In this document: positions 49,259-58,365 of the stretch, piece after piece | How positions within the stretch are numbered: the first letter of the stretch is position 1 | Layout of the letters: every line of letters begins with the position of its first letter | Source of the DNA: Pontiellaceae bacterium B12219 | Lineage (GTDB): Bacteria; Verrucomicrobiota; Kiritimatiellia; Kiritimatiellales; Pontiellaceae | Direction: 5' to 3' | DNA length: 64,000 bases | Assembly (NCBI GenBank): GCA_029432795.1 | Contig: JARNMJ010000004.1 | Location: 1 to 64,000 of the forward strand | Notes under the pieces: model-generated | Told to the model about the DNA's origin: nothing | Seen by the model: only the letters and a program-made list of their open reading frames with translations | Database searches by the model: none | Position numbers and translations under genes: made by a program

Positions 49259-50191
49259 ATGAAGTTGCAAACCGTGTTATTCGTATTCACGCTTACTGCA
49301 GGCGGAATTCTGCAAGCGGCGGAGCGGGCGCCGAATCCGTTTGTCACCCATATGTTTACCGCCGACCCCTCGGCGCACGTTTGGGAGGACGGTCGTTTAT
49401 ATGTGTATCCGTCGACCGATATCAAAGGGCGCGGGTATGCCAAAATGGATGGATATCATGTATTTTCGACGGACGATATGATTACGTGGACCGATCATGG
49501 CGAAATCCTTAATGCCGGCCAGGTTCCATGGGGACGTGAAGAAGGCGGATTTATGTGGGCGCCGGACTGTGCCTATCGAAACGGGACCTATTATTTCTAT
49601 TTCCCGCATCCAAGCGGAACCGATTATAAATCAACCTGGAAAATCGGTGTGGCAACCAGCACCAGTCCGACCTCCGGCTTCAAAGAGCGGGGGTATATCA
49701 AAGGGTTGAAACCGATGATTGATCCGTGCGTTTTTATGGATGATGACGATCAGGCTTATCTGTTTTACGGCGGGCCCAATCAACCGCACGGCGTGAAGCT
49801 TAAAGAAAACATGATGGAGATCGATGGCGAACTTCAGAAACTGGAAGGCCTCGATGGTTTTAAAGAAGGGCTGTGGGTGTTTAAGCGAAATGGAATTTAT
49901 TACGCCATCTATCCGGACGCGACCAAACCCGCAAACGAGATGCGCTATGCAATGAGCAAAAACCCGCTCGGTCCCTATGAGCATAAAGGCGTATTTCTGG
50001 AAGGCTCTGATGTGATCACCACGCACGGTTCCATCGTGGAGTATAAAGGGCAGTGGTACATCTTTTATCACAACGGCGCACTCTCCGGCGGCAGAGCATC
50101 CAATCGGTCTATCTGCTTTGATAAGGTGTCTTTCAATGACGACGGTACCATCAATAAGGTTGTGCAAACATTGGGTGTCGATCAGCATTAA
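49259..50191 (+). CDS. GH43-family beta-propeller glycosidase
   Basis: 310 aa with a signal peptide (LFVFTLTAGGILQAA). The GH43 triad is visible: base D36 in FTADPSAHVWEDGRLYVYPS, pKa-modulating D155 in PMIDPCVFMDDDDQAYLF, and acid E203 in GFKEGLWVFKRNGIYYAIY. GH43 enzymes are usually arabinofuranosidases, xylosidases or galactosidases. Here the sugar is more likely a side-chain pentose or galactose on the fucan, inferred only from context. The start codon follows the previous stop directly (TAGATG), indicating one transcript. It lacks the C-terminal beta-sandwich of larger GH43 members. Confidence 0.88.
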   Translation: MKLQTVLFVFTLTAGGILQAAERAPNPFVTHMFTADPSAHVWEDGRLYVYPSTDIKGRGYAKMDGYHVFSTDDMITWTDHGEILNAGQVPWGREEGGFMWAPDCAYRNGTYYFYFPHPSGTDYKSTWKIGVATSTSPTSGFKERGYIKGLKPMIDPCVFMDDDDQAYLFYGGPNQPHGVKLKENMMEIDGELQKLEGLDGFKEGLWVFKRNGIYYAIYPDATKPANEMRYAMSKNPLGPYEHKGVFLEGSDVITTHGSIVEYKGQWYIFYHNGALSGGRASNRSICFDKVSFNDDGTINKVVQTLGVDQH

Positions 50192-50273
50192 GGCTGTGCG
50201 CGGAGCGAAATAGCGGCGGAAGTTGACTGATCTCTAATGCGAATTGAATGTTTGACCAAATAAGGAAATGGCA

Positions 50274-51746
50274 ATGAAACTAAGAACCCTTGGACTGCTT
50301 GTCCTTTACATGGCATCGGCATCAATGGCGGGAGCAATCGCACTGGAGGGCAGCCGCCCGAATATTATTCTGGTGATGACGGATGATCAGGGAATGGGCG
50401 ATCTTTCCTGTATGGGAAATCCGATTCTCAAGACGCCGCATCTGGATCAATTCTATGAGCAGTCGACCCGCTTCACGGATTTTCAGGTGAGCCCGACCTG
50501 TGCACCGACGCGTGCCGCCATCATGAGCGGGCGCGCGCCGTTTAAGAATGGGGTAACGCACACCATTCTGCAACGTGAACGCATGGCGCTTGATACTTTC
50601 ACGATCGCGGAGGCCTTGAAGTCGGCCGGTTATGCAACCGGGATCTTCGGGAAATGGCATCTCGGGGATGAAGAGGACTATCTGCCCGGCAGCCGCGGAT
50701 TTGACGAAGTTCTGATTCATGGGGCGGGGGGAATCGGACAGGTTGCCCTCGGCGATTTCCCTCCGAACAGGGACGACTGCTATTTTGATAATGTCCTGTT
50801 GCACAACGACACCATTGTCAAAACCGAAGGGTTCTGTACGGATCTGTTTTTTCAATCCGGCCTGGCCTGGATCAAAAAACAGGAAAAGTCAGGTACACCG
50901 TATTTTGCCTACATTTCCCTGAATGCGCCGCATGGTCCATACTACGCGCCGGCTTCATACACGCAGCGTTTTATCGATGCAGGGTACGATGAGAAAACCG
51001 CGGGCCGATACGGCATGATTGAAAATATCGACGATAATTTCGGGCTGCTTTGGAAAAAGCTCAATGAATGGAAGGCATTGGAAAATACGCTTCTTATTTT
51101 TATGACCGACAACGGCATGTCCATGCCGGCGATCACATTCAACGGAAAGAAGCAGCGCCCGTTTAATGCGGATATGCGAGGTGGTAAAAATTCGCCGAAT
51201 GAAGGCGGAACCCATGTTCCGGCATTCTGGTATTGGAAGGGCGTGCTGGGCGAAGGTGTGGATATCGATGCGCTGACAGCGCATATCGATCTTTATCAAA
51301 CCTTCTGCGATCTGGCCGGAGTGCAGCTGCCTGCCACGGTGCAGAAAATGGATGGTCGCTCGCTGATGCCTCTGCTCAACAATCCGGACGCCGACTGGGC
51401 GGACCGTGAGTTGTTCTTCCATTGCGGCCGCTGGAAAGCGGGCGAGCGCGACGATTTTAAATTTAAAAAATGCGGGGTGCGTACCGGGAAATGGCGCTTC
51501 ACGAATAATACGGAATTATACGATATTTCAACGGATCCGGGCGAAACCAGGAATGTGGCGTCGGCCCATCCTGAGGTGGTGGAGAAACTTCGTAAAGCCT
51601 ACGACCAATGGTGGGCATCGGTGTTGCCCCTGATGGTGAATGAGGATTTGCCGAGAGTGGCTCCGGATGATCAGCCGCTGGCTGTTCGTTATAATCACCA
51701 GCTGAAGGAAATCGGGATTCCGGACTGGGCTCCGGAAGATTTGTAA
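50274..51746 (+). CDS. Sulfatase (S1, formylglycine type, CAPTR variant)
   Basis: 490 aa from ATG 50274; AAGGA at 50262-50266 is better spaced for this start than for the ATG at 50268. Signal peptide (LGLLVLYMASASMAGA). The formylglycine cysteine is C76 in PTCAPTRAAIMSGRAPFKNG. Other site motifs are MTDDQGMGDL, GKWHLGDEEDYLPGSRGFDE and FMTDNGMSMPA. It is closest to the sulfatase just downstream (both have TDDQG and the GFDE/GFQE plus HGAGG/HGGGG block), so these two form a subgroup different from the CTPSR enzymes in the first block. It probably acts on another sulfate position. Confidence 0.93.
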   Translation: MKLRTLGLLVLYMASASMAGAIALEGSRPNIILVMTDDQGMGDLSCMGNPILKTPHLDQFYEQSTRFTDFQVSPTCAPTRAAIMSGRAPFKNGVTHTILQRERMALDTFTIAEALKSAGYATGIFGKWHLGDEEDYLPGSRGFDEVLIHGAGGIGQVALGDFPPNRDDCYFDNVLLHNDTIVKTEGFCTDLFFQSGLAWIKKQEKSGTPYFAYISLNAPHGPYYAPASYTQRFIDAGYDEKTAGRYGMIENIDDNFGLLWKKLNEWKALENTLLIFMTDNGMSMPAITFNGKKQRPFNADMRGGKNSPNEGGTHVPAFWYWKGVLGEGVDIDALTAHIDLYQTFCDLAGVQLPATVQKMDGRSLMPLLNNPDADWADRELFFHCGRWKAGERDDFKFKKCGVRTGKWRFTNNTELYDISTDPGETRNVASAHPEVVEKLRKAYDQWWASVLPLMVNEDLPRVAPDDQPLAVRYNHQLKEIGIPDWAPEDL

Positions 51747-51832
51747 GGGCGCGGCTGCGCTAAAACCGTTTAAGCCTGTGTTCAGAGGTTTTGAAAGCAG
51801 GGTCAGATAAAAAAACGTATGGGGATGGAATC

Positions 51833-53617
51833 ATGAATTCTAAGGCTGTGTTTCGTTTGATGATTGGGATGGTGGTGCTGACCGCTGTTTCTCGCGGAGT
51901 TGCTGCGGCAAAAGAGCGGCCTAATGTGGTTGTGGTTATTACAGATGATCAGGGAAAGAACGATCTGGCCTGTCTGGGTAATCCGATTATAAAAACGCCC
52001 CATATCGATGCCTTTTATGAGGATGCGGTTCGTTTCACCGATTTCCATGTTTCCACCACCTGTGCTCCGAGCCGCGGGTCGCTCATGACCGGTCGGCACT
52101 GCAACCGGTTGAATGTATTCCATACCATCACCGGACGTTCGCTGCTGTTTGAAGATGAGGTTATTCTGCCGGAGCTGTTTGCCCAAAACGGCTACGCCAC
52201 GGGCATGTTCGGGAAGTGGCATCTGGGGGATAATTATCCCTTCCGTCCGATGGATCGCGGTTTTCAGGAAGTGGTGCGGCATGGCGGCGGCGGGATTACA
52301 CAGGGACCCGACTACTGGGGCAATGATTATTTTGACGATACCTATTGGCATAACGGGGAACTGCAGACGTATGAGGGCTATTGCACGGATGTCTTTTTTT
52401 CCGAAGCACTGCAGTTTATTGAGAAGAACAAAAATCGACCGTTTTTCTGCTACATTTCCTCCAATGCGCCGCATGCGCCGTACAACGTTCCGGAAGCCTA
52501 TCTCAAGATGTATGAAAATGTTCCGGGGCTGGCGGAGCGGTTTCAGCGCTTTTACGGCATGATCACCAATATCGATTATAATTTCAAGCGGCTGACCGAC
52601 AAACTGGATGCACTGAATTTGACGGACAACACGATTCTTATTTTTATGACGGATAACGGTTCGGCCGGCGGCAACAAAATTTATGACGCGGGCATGAAGG
52701 GCTCCAAGGGCAGTGAGTACGAAGGCGGACATCGGGTGCCGTTTTTTATCCGCTGGCCGAATGGTCAGATCACCGGCGGAAAGGACATCGATCAGCTGGT
52801 GGCGCATTACGATGTGTTGCCGACGTTTGTGGATCTGCTCGGACTCGATTATGAGCCAGCCAAACCGTTGGATGGCATCAGCTTTAAATCGCTGCTGACG
52901 GAATCCGAGCCCGCCTGGCCGGACCGCATTCTGTATATGGATACCCAGCGGCTTCAGAACCTGGTTAAATATCGTAAATATACCGTGATGGATAAGGACT
53001 GGCGGCTGGTCAACGGCGATGAGCTTTATAAGATGTCCGACGATCTCGGTCAGACGACGAATGTATTTGATCAGTTTCCAGAGGTTGGAAAACGGCTGGC
53101 CGAGGGCTATGAGCAGTGGTGGACTTCCATTACGGAGGAGGGCGTGAATGAACGCTACGCGTACATCAAAGTGGGAACGCCCCATGAGAACCCGAGCCGT
53201 ATTTCTGCACACGATATGCTGACGGGAAAACACGGGCAGGTGTGGCATCAGATCGGCGCGGCGGTTGGGGCACAGGGTACGGGCCGTTGGAAAATTGAGT
53301 TTGTCGAGGATGGGGAATACACCATCAGCTTGCGGCGCTTTCCGCGGGAAAGCGGACTGGCCATCAACGCCACCTTTCCGGCTCAGGAAAAAACAGTTGA
53401 GCTGGACCGGACGCTGCCGGCGAGTGTGAAGTCAGATTTTACGGAAGCTTACCTGTATGTGGCCAATCTTCAGGGCACCCGGAAAATAGAAGAAGGCCAG
53501 GATGAAGTAACGTTTAAGGCGACGATTCCGGCGGGCAGGTACGACATGGAGGCCCAGTTGATCGATCGAGAGAAACGCGTATCTCCCGCATTCTACGTGT
53601 ATATCGAGAAACTGTAA
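51833..53617 (+). CDS. Sulfatase (S1) with extra C-terminal beta domain
   Basis: 594 aa from ATG 51833 (GGGGATGGA upstream), where a signal peptide begins (LMIGMVVLTAVSRGVAAA); the frame is open 42 bases earlier. The formylglycine cysteine is C77 in TTCAPSRGSLMTGRH. Supporting motifs: ITDDQGKNDL, GKWHLGDNYPFRPMDRGFQE, FMTDNGSAGG. The sulfatase fold ends near residue 450. The remaining ~140 residues (WHQIGAAVGAQGTGRWKIEF ... YTISLRRFPRESGLAINATF) are a beta-sandwich often attached to this arylsulfatase group, perhaps for substrate contact. It is the paralogue of the preceding sulfatase. A weak promoter-like motif and a palindromic element follow before the next GH29. Confidence 0.93.
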   Translation: MNSKAVFRLMIGMVVLTAVSRGVAAAKERPNVVVVITDDQGKNDLACLGNPIIKTPHIDAFYEDAVRFTDFHVSTTCAPSRGSLMTGRHCNRLNVFHTITGRSLLFEDEVILPELFAQNGYATGMFGKWHLGDNYPFRPMDRGFQEVVRHGGGGITQGPDYWGNDYFDDTYWHNGELQTYEGYCTDVFFSEALQFIEKNKNRPFFCYISSNAPHAPYNVPEAYLKMYENVPGLAERFQRFYGMITNIDYNFKRLTDKLDALNLTDNTILIFMTDNGSAGGNKIYDAGMKGSKGSEYEGGHRVPFFIRWPNGQITGGKDIDQLVAHYDVLPTFVDLLGLDYEPAKPLDGISFKSLLTESEPAWPDRILYMDTQRLQNLVKYRKYTVMDKDWRLVNGDELYKMSDDLGQTTNVFDQFPEVGKRLAEGYEQWWTSITEEGVNERYAYIKVGTPHENPSRISAHDMLTGKHGQVWHQIGAAVGAQGTGRWKIEFVEDGEYTISLRRFPRESGLAINATFPAQEKTVELDRTLPASVKSDFTEAYLYVANLQGTRKIEEGQDEVTFKATIPAGRYDMEAQLIDREKRVSPAFYVYIEKL

Positions 53618-53630
53618 TTTAGAGATTCGA

Positions 53631-53648
53631 CCGTTAAATAGTGTGATC
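53631..53648 (+). promoter_or_regulatory. Weak, partial match to the recurrent motif
   Basis: CCGTTAAATAGTGTGATC resembles the recurrent motif with one extra base and no clear -10 partner. It lies upstream of the GH29 at 53766 and matches the look-alike at 2768. Confidence 0.25.
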
Positions 53649-53662
53649 GTATATGGAGGGAT

Positions 53663-53698
53663 GCCGTCTCCGGCGTCCGGACAGCGGGGACGCTGTCC
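53663..53698. repeat. Compact palindromic element (REP-like)
   Basis: Two adjacent hairpins: GCCG-TCTC-CGGC (53663-53674) and GGACAGCG-GGGA-CGCTGTCC (53679-53698), overlapping a GTCCGGAC palindrome (53675-53682). The GC-rich sequence differs in composition from the flanks and resembles small extragenic palindromes. No second copy was seen in the window. Confidence 0.6.
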
Positions 53699-53765
53699 CC
53701 CCAGCAAGATCCCAACATTCAACTGGCTGAGCAACAGAAACGAAATGCTGTTAAAGGATGGAATG

Positions 53766-55580
53766 ATGAACCTATTAAATATGAAATGGATTTCGGCGGC
53801 TGCCATCCTGACCGGTTGCTTTCAGGTTTGCGCGCAGGAAACCGTCGACTCTGTTGTCAAAATAACCGGAAGCGATGAATTCGGTTCCGCCGGTGTTTCG
53901 ATCTATACGCCCGAGATTCGGGAAAATATGAAACAGCTCTATGAGGATAAATTCGGCCTGTTTGTTCATTGGGGACCCTATGCGCAGCTCGAAGGGATCT
54001 GGGACGGAGAAGAAGTCTCTGCCGAATGGATTATGAAGCGGGCCTTTATACCGGTGGAGGATTATGAACGGGAGGCATCCGGCAAATTCAAACCGACAAA
54101 ATTCAATGCCGCTGATTTTGTGACGATTGCAGAGAATGCCGGGATGCGTTTTATTGTGATAACCGCAAAGCATCATGACGGCTTTGCCATGTATAAATCG
54201 AAGCATCCGTATAACCTGGTTGATTTCGCCGGCTACGGGCGCGATGTGTTGAAGGAGCTGGCTGAGGCGTGTGCTGACCGGAAGATGAAGTTGGGGTTTT
54301 ATTATTCGCAGAGTCAGGACTGGCATGAAGAGGGCGGGTTTGGAAACCATTGGGACTTTGAAGGAAATCTGAAACCGCAGGAAAAATTCGATGCTTATTT
54401 TGAAGACAAAGCGGTTATGCAGGTGAAAGAGCTGACGCGCAATTATGGCGATATCTTTATGGTCTGGTTTGATACGCCGGTGCAGATGGACGATGAAAAA
54501 TGCCGGCAGATGATGGATGTTGTGAAAGAAAATCAGCCGGGTGCCTTGGTGAATTCGCGGTTGGGTCAGGGGTACGGTCATTTTGATGTTTCGATGGATA
54601 ACGGCAAAACCCCGAGCGTGAGCAAGGCCACCTGGCTTCCCGATCTGAAGGTGCCGTGGCAGACGCATGAATCGGTGACGGAACGTGGATGGGGATACAC
54701 GTCGTACGGTGGCGAAAATGATCGTTCGGATGAATACGCCGACTTTATTTATGCCCTGTGCCGTGTTGTGAGCAATGGCGGGGTCTACCTGCTGAACGTG
54801 GCGCCGCGGCCGGATGGCACCATTCCGGAATCGCAGGTCAACAGCATTACGGCCATCGGCGATTGGCTGAAAGTGAACGGGGAGTCGATTTACGGTGCCG
54901 ACCCGAGCCCGCTGAAGTTTCCGCCGTATGCAATTACCAGCAAACCGGGAAAGGTATTCCTTCAACTGAAAGAACTTGAGGGAAATCAGGTGGAGCTCAA
55001 GGGGCTGTTGTCGAAGGTGAAAAAAGCCTATTGCCTGGCCGATCCATCGCAGAAAGCACTGATGTTTAACCAGAAAAATGAACACCTTTCCGTTACCGTG
55101 CCGGACGAACTCAAACAGCCGCATGTGACGGTGATTGCGTTGGAGCTTGATGATGAAATTCCTCAGGTCGTGGATGAAACCATTCAGCAGGGCGAGGGCG
55201 GATCCTTTGATTTGCCCGTTGCACACTGCGAGTATGCGGTTCGACGGATCAGTTATGACTATGATGCCCAGACAACGCGCAATTGGGGCGGGAAAACCAA
55301 TCAGGGGTTGGTCTGGACGGTAAACGTTAAAACGCCGGGCATTTTCGAGGTGATCAGCGAAGATAATGGAGACAATAAACTCAGTTATGAACTAAAGACA
55401 CCTTCGGACATGCTGGTCGTATATTCGAAAGGAACCGTTGGAGAAATCACAGAAAAATCTGTTGGAACGATTCGGATCGATCAACCCGGCGTCATCCGTA
55501 TCACGGCCTATCCCAAAGATACGATTTCGTGGTTTAACGACTTTCGACTTAAAGGAATTAAGCTGGTGCCGGTGGAATAA
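53766..55580 (+). CDS. GH29 alpha-L-fucosidase
   Basis: 604 aa from ATG 53766; AAAGGA at 53753-53758 has suitable spacing, and the signal peptide (WISAAAILTGCFQVCAQ) begins there. Frames opening earlier would read through the palindromic element and are unlikely. The barrel begins at DKFGLFVHWGPYAQLEGIW, then ITAKHHDGFAMYKS, KLGFYYSQSQDWHE, nucleophile D236 in FMVWFDTPVQ, GWGYTSYGGENDRSDEY and GGVYLLNVAPRPDG. A C-terminal GH29 sandwich and an additional beta domain (about 480-604, NWGGKTNQGLVWTVNVKTPG) follow. The insertion NHWDFEGNLKPQEKFDAYFE lies near the active site. Retaining exo-fucosidase is the likely activity; the linkage is not known. Confidence 0.93.
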   Translation: MNLLNMKWISAAAILTGCFQVCAQETVDSVVKITGSDEFGSAGVSIYTPEIRENMKQLYEDKFGLFVHWGPYAQLEGIWDGEEVSAEWIMKRAFIPVEDYEREASGKFKPTKFNAADFVTIAENAGMRFIVITAKHHDGFAMYKSKHPYNLVDFAGYGRDVLKELAEACADRKMKLGFYYSQSQDWHEEGGFGNHWDFEGNLKPQEKFDAYFEDKAVMQVKELTRNYGDIFMVWFDTPVQMDDEKCRQMMDVVKENQPGALVNSRLGQGYGHFDVSMDNGKTPSVSKATWLPDLKVPWQTHESVTERGWGYTSYGGENDRSDEYADFIYALCRVVSNGGVYLLNVAPRPDGTIPESQVNSITAIGDWLKVNGESIYGADPSPLKFPPYAITSKPGKVFLQLKELEGNQVELKGLLSKVKKAYCLADPSQKALMFNQKNEHLSVTVPDELKQPHVTVIALELDDEIPQVVDETIQQGEGGSFDLPVAHCEYAVRRISYDYDAQTTRNWGGKTNQGLVWTVNVKTPGIFEVISEDNGDNKLSYELKTPSDMLVVYSKGTVGEITEKSVGTIRIDQPGVIRITAYPKDTISWFNDFRLKGIKLVPVE

Positions 55581-55965
55581 TCCGCGGCAACGGAAAAGCA
55601 ACGAAATCATTTATATGTTGCACAGTAGTCACTTAACCCCACAGAGGAAGTGCTAACTACGGAAGACACTGGATACACGGAACCTTTCGGTCGGCTTGTC
55701 CTGTGTTTTTCGAGTCTTCCGTCGTTAGCATAAAATGCAGCATGTTGGTCTATCTGTCGCGCACAGCCCGATCCTCATTTTGCATGCAATCATTCTTCCT
55801 ATATTCTCCAGCAAACCCTTGGGGAGCGAAGATGATCCTGTTCCAAATACTGGAACCTTCAGTCCATATGGTCTTCATATCGTATTGTACCCCCCGTATA
55901 CGGGATGTTCAGTTTTTCTGCACGTGCTACGTTGTTCTCTCAATGGCTAAGGCAGGGAGAGTTGA
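55581..55965. other. Intergenic region with a long imperfect inverted repeat
   Basis: No convincing gene in 385 bases; the short frames present have neither ribosome sites nor family motifs. Arms TGCTAACTACGGAAGAC (55651-55667) and GTCTTCCGTCGTTAGCA (55714-55730) pair with one mismatch, and weaker pairing extends inward to give a stem of about 33 bp in an 80-base unit. A 12-bp palindrome CCCGTATACGGG lies at 55893-55904, about 60 bases before the next gene, and could be an operator. Confidence 0.65.
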
Positions 55966-58365
55966 ATGAAGTATAGATGGTTGGCTACATTGGCGACTTT
56001 GTTGTGCGGCACGTGTTTCGGCGAGGCAAACGGCGTTCAAACCGAACCGCCCTCCATTGACTTTGAAGCCTTTCTGACGCAGCACGACATGGTTTGGGAT
56101 CGGATTCCCGACTGCTGGCAGGTGGCACCGTATACGGGAAACGGCAATGTGGGGTTTCTACTCTATCAGCTGGAGGATGAAGGCGCAAATACGATAGCGC
56201 TGCATATCGGTCGGCATGATTATTATGATCACCGCCTGCCGTATGAGGGCAAACAAATGCTCTGGATCTATCGCTCCCGACTTCCGCTGGGTCATTTTAA
56301 ACTCGAATCGGAAGGGGACATTACGGATATCGATCTGCGTCTGAGCCTGTGGAATGCGGAAGTGACCGGCGAGATTAAAACAACCAAGGGCTCGTATGCA
56401 GTTCATGGGCTGACACACGCCATGACCGATGTGATCTATTTTGAAACGGATGCGGAGGGCGGAGAGTCGGTAAAAATTACGTGGCATCCGGACGTGCCTT
56501 TCGCTCCCGTTCGTAAATCGCTGGATGAAGGCGGCGGGCCGAAGGGCTCTTCTTTTTGGGACGACATGCGCACGGCCCCGTATCCGCTCCCGCCGGAACC
56601 TGTCCTGAGTGAAGAAGACAGGATGCAGTTTTGCCTGCAAATGCTTTACGATAACCGGGGCGAAACCACCACCGGCTGGGACATTTCCGGCAAGGCCGAC
56701 GGTAAACAGCTTTTAACCGCGAGTGTTCATCACAGCTTTCCGGAACACAACAGTCTGGATATCGTGAAGGAGAATCTTTCCAATGCCCGGAACATGGCGA
56801 GGGACCAGACCTTTTTATCCAGTCATCGGACCTGGTGGAACGACTACTATCCGCAGAGTTTTCTGACGGTAAATGATCCGGAGAAGGAAGCCTTTTACTG
56901 GATTCAGATGTATAAGTTTGCTTCAGCCACCCGCGGAAACGGGCCCATTCTGGATCTGATGGGACCGTGGTACAACGAAACCTTCTGGCCGATGGTCTGG
57001 GGCGATCTCAATGTGCAGCTGATTTACTGGACCCACCTGACGGCCAATCGGCTGGAGGCTGGCGAGTCGCTGGTGAATAACGTGGATAAATATGCGGAAA
57101 ACCTCACGAAAAATGCGCCGGAGCGTTGGCCGGACAGTGCAACATTGGGGGCTTGTTTCCCACAGGATATGCTGGCCGATAACGGATTCCCGGACATGCT
57201 GGTCTGGTTGCTGCATGACTATTGGCTGCATTGTGAATTTGCCGGTGACCGTGAACGTATGCGCGATGGCCTTTTCCCGGTATTGCGGCAGGGCGTGAAC
57301 AGCTATCTGAATTACCTCAAAGAAAATCCCGTGGAAGCCGAGGATGGCACCATTCATATTAAAAGCAGCTGGTCGCCTGAGTATAAACCCGGATATGGGC
57401 AGGATATCAATTTCACCATTGCACTGATGCAGTGGAGTTGTCAGACCTTATTGGATCTAAACGCGGAGTTTCAGCTGAACGATCCGTTGGCTGCTGAATG
57501 GCAGAACATCGTCGACAATCTGGTCGAATTCCAGATCGATGAAAACGGGCTGCGGATTGGAAGGGATATTCCGTTCGATAAACCGCATCGCCACTATTCA
57601 CACCTGCTCGGATTTTATCCGCTGGCGGTGATGACTGCCGACAATGATGCTGAAGCGGCATTAGTCCGTACAACATTGGATCATTGGTTGGATGTCTCGA
57701 TTAACGGGACCGATACGAGTGCCGGCGGAACGAAGGTGACCGGTTATACCTGCACGGGCGCGACCTCGATGTATGCCTGGTTGGGCGATGGTGAAACGGC
57801 CTATACCTATCTCGATATGTTTATCAAACATCCAGGCGTTGCTCCGACGACGATGTATGCGGAAGTGGGCCATAATCCGGTGATTGAAAGTCCCTTCTCC
57901 TATGCCACCTCCATGCACGATATGCTGTTGCAGAGCTGGGGCGGGAAGATTCGTGTTTTTGCGGGCGCTCCTTCAACCTGGTCCGATGTGGCTTTCAGGG
58001 ATTTGCGCACGCAGGGCGCATTTTTGGTCAGTGCCAAAAAGAAGCAGGGCATCACGCAGTTTGTTACAGTTGAAAGTCTGGCCGGCTCTCCCTGCTTCAT
58101 TAAAACCGATATTCCGAACCCGAAGATTTATATTAACGGAACGGCAGTCCAACACGATCAGGTACGTATCGATGAAGATGGCATAACAGAGCTTTCTTTG
58201 AAAAAGGGGGATGTTGCCATCTTTACGCCGGTTGCGCTCGAAGAAACCGATCTGAATATCCAGCCGGTTCCGGTCCGCGCCGAGGATCAGAATTTATTTG
58301 GATTGAGCGAGAAAACCAAACGCCTTCCGGGGCATCAGAACTATTACAACGAGGATGTGAAATGA
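55966..58365 (+). CDS. GH95-like glycosidase, divergent clade
   Basis: 799 aa with a signal peptide (LATLATLLCGTCFGEA). It is homologous to the protein at 41836 over its whole length: VWDRIPDCWQVAPYTGNGNVG at the start, RLSLWNAEVTGEI, GPWYNETFWPMVWGDLN, and DMLLQSWGGKIRVFAGAP near the end. The GH95 general-acid motif survives as SSWSPEYKPG (E472), and a conserved Asn in GDLNVQLIYW. The Asp of the GH95 IDGNFGG motif is replaced by E641 in VIESPFSYATSMHD. A C-terminal beta tail contains PCFIKTDIPN. Its stop overlaps the next gene by ATGA, so it is coupled to the GH141-like/TIM-barrel fusion. Specificity is not known. Confidence 0.72.
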   Translation: MKYRWLATLATLLCGTCFGEANGVQTEPPSIDFEAFLTQHDMVWDRIPDCWQVAPYTGNGNVGFLLYQLEDEGANTIALHIGRHDYYDHRLPYEGKQMLWIYRSRLPLGHFKLESEGDITDIDLRLSLWNAEVTGEIKTTKGSYAVHGLTHAMTDVIYFETDAEGGESVKITWHPDVPFAPVRKSLDEGGGPKGSSFWDDMRTAPYPLPPEPVLSEEDRMQFCLQMLYDNRGETTTGWDISGKADGKQLLTASVHHSFPEHNSLDIVKENLSNARNMARDQTFLSSHRTWWNDYYPQSFLTVNDPEKEAFYWIQMYKFASATRGNGPILDLMGPWYNETFWPMVWGDLNVQLIYWTHLTANRLEAGESLVNNVDKYAENLTKNAPERWPDSATLGACFPQDMLADNGFPDMLVWLLHDYWLHCEFAGDRERMRDGLFPVLRQGVNSYLNYLKENPVEAEDGTIHIKSSWSPEYKPGYGQDINFTIALMQWSCQTLLDLNAEFQLNDPLAAEWQNIVDNLVEFQIDENGLRIGRDIPFDKPHRHYSHLLGFYPLAVMTADNDAEAALVRTTLDHWLDVSINGTDTSAGGTKVTGYTCTGATSMYAWLGDGETAYTYLDMFIKHPGVAPTTMYAEVGHNPVIESPFSYATSMHDMLLQSWGGKIRVFAGAPSTWSDVAFRDLRTQGAFLVSAKKKQGITQFVTVESLAGSPCFIKTDIPNPKIYINGTAVQHDQVRIDEDGITELSLKKGDVAIFTPVALEETDLNIQPVPVRAEDQNLFGLSEKTKRLPGHQNYYNEDVK

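Noticed and set aside
53643-53765. Earlier start for the GH29 at 53766
   Set aside because: The extra residues would be translated from the palindromic element and precede a clear signal peptide with its own ribosome site.
55651-55730. Possible integron attC site
   Set aside because: The outer TGCTAAC / GTTAGCA boxes do not fit the RYYYAAC / GTTRRRY consensus, the stem is too perfect, and there is no cassette structure or integrase nearby.
55703-55969. Open frame of 88 codons before the GH95-like gene
   Set aside because: It starts inside the inverted-repeat region, has no ribosome site or motif, and a second overlapping frame is equally open. Chance frames are more likely.
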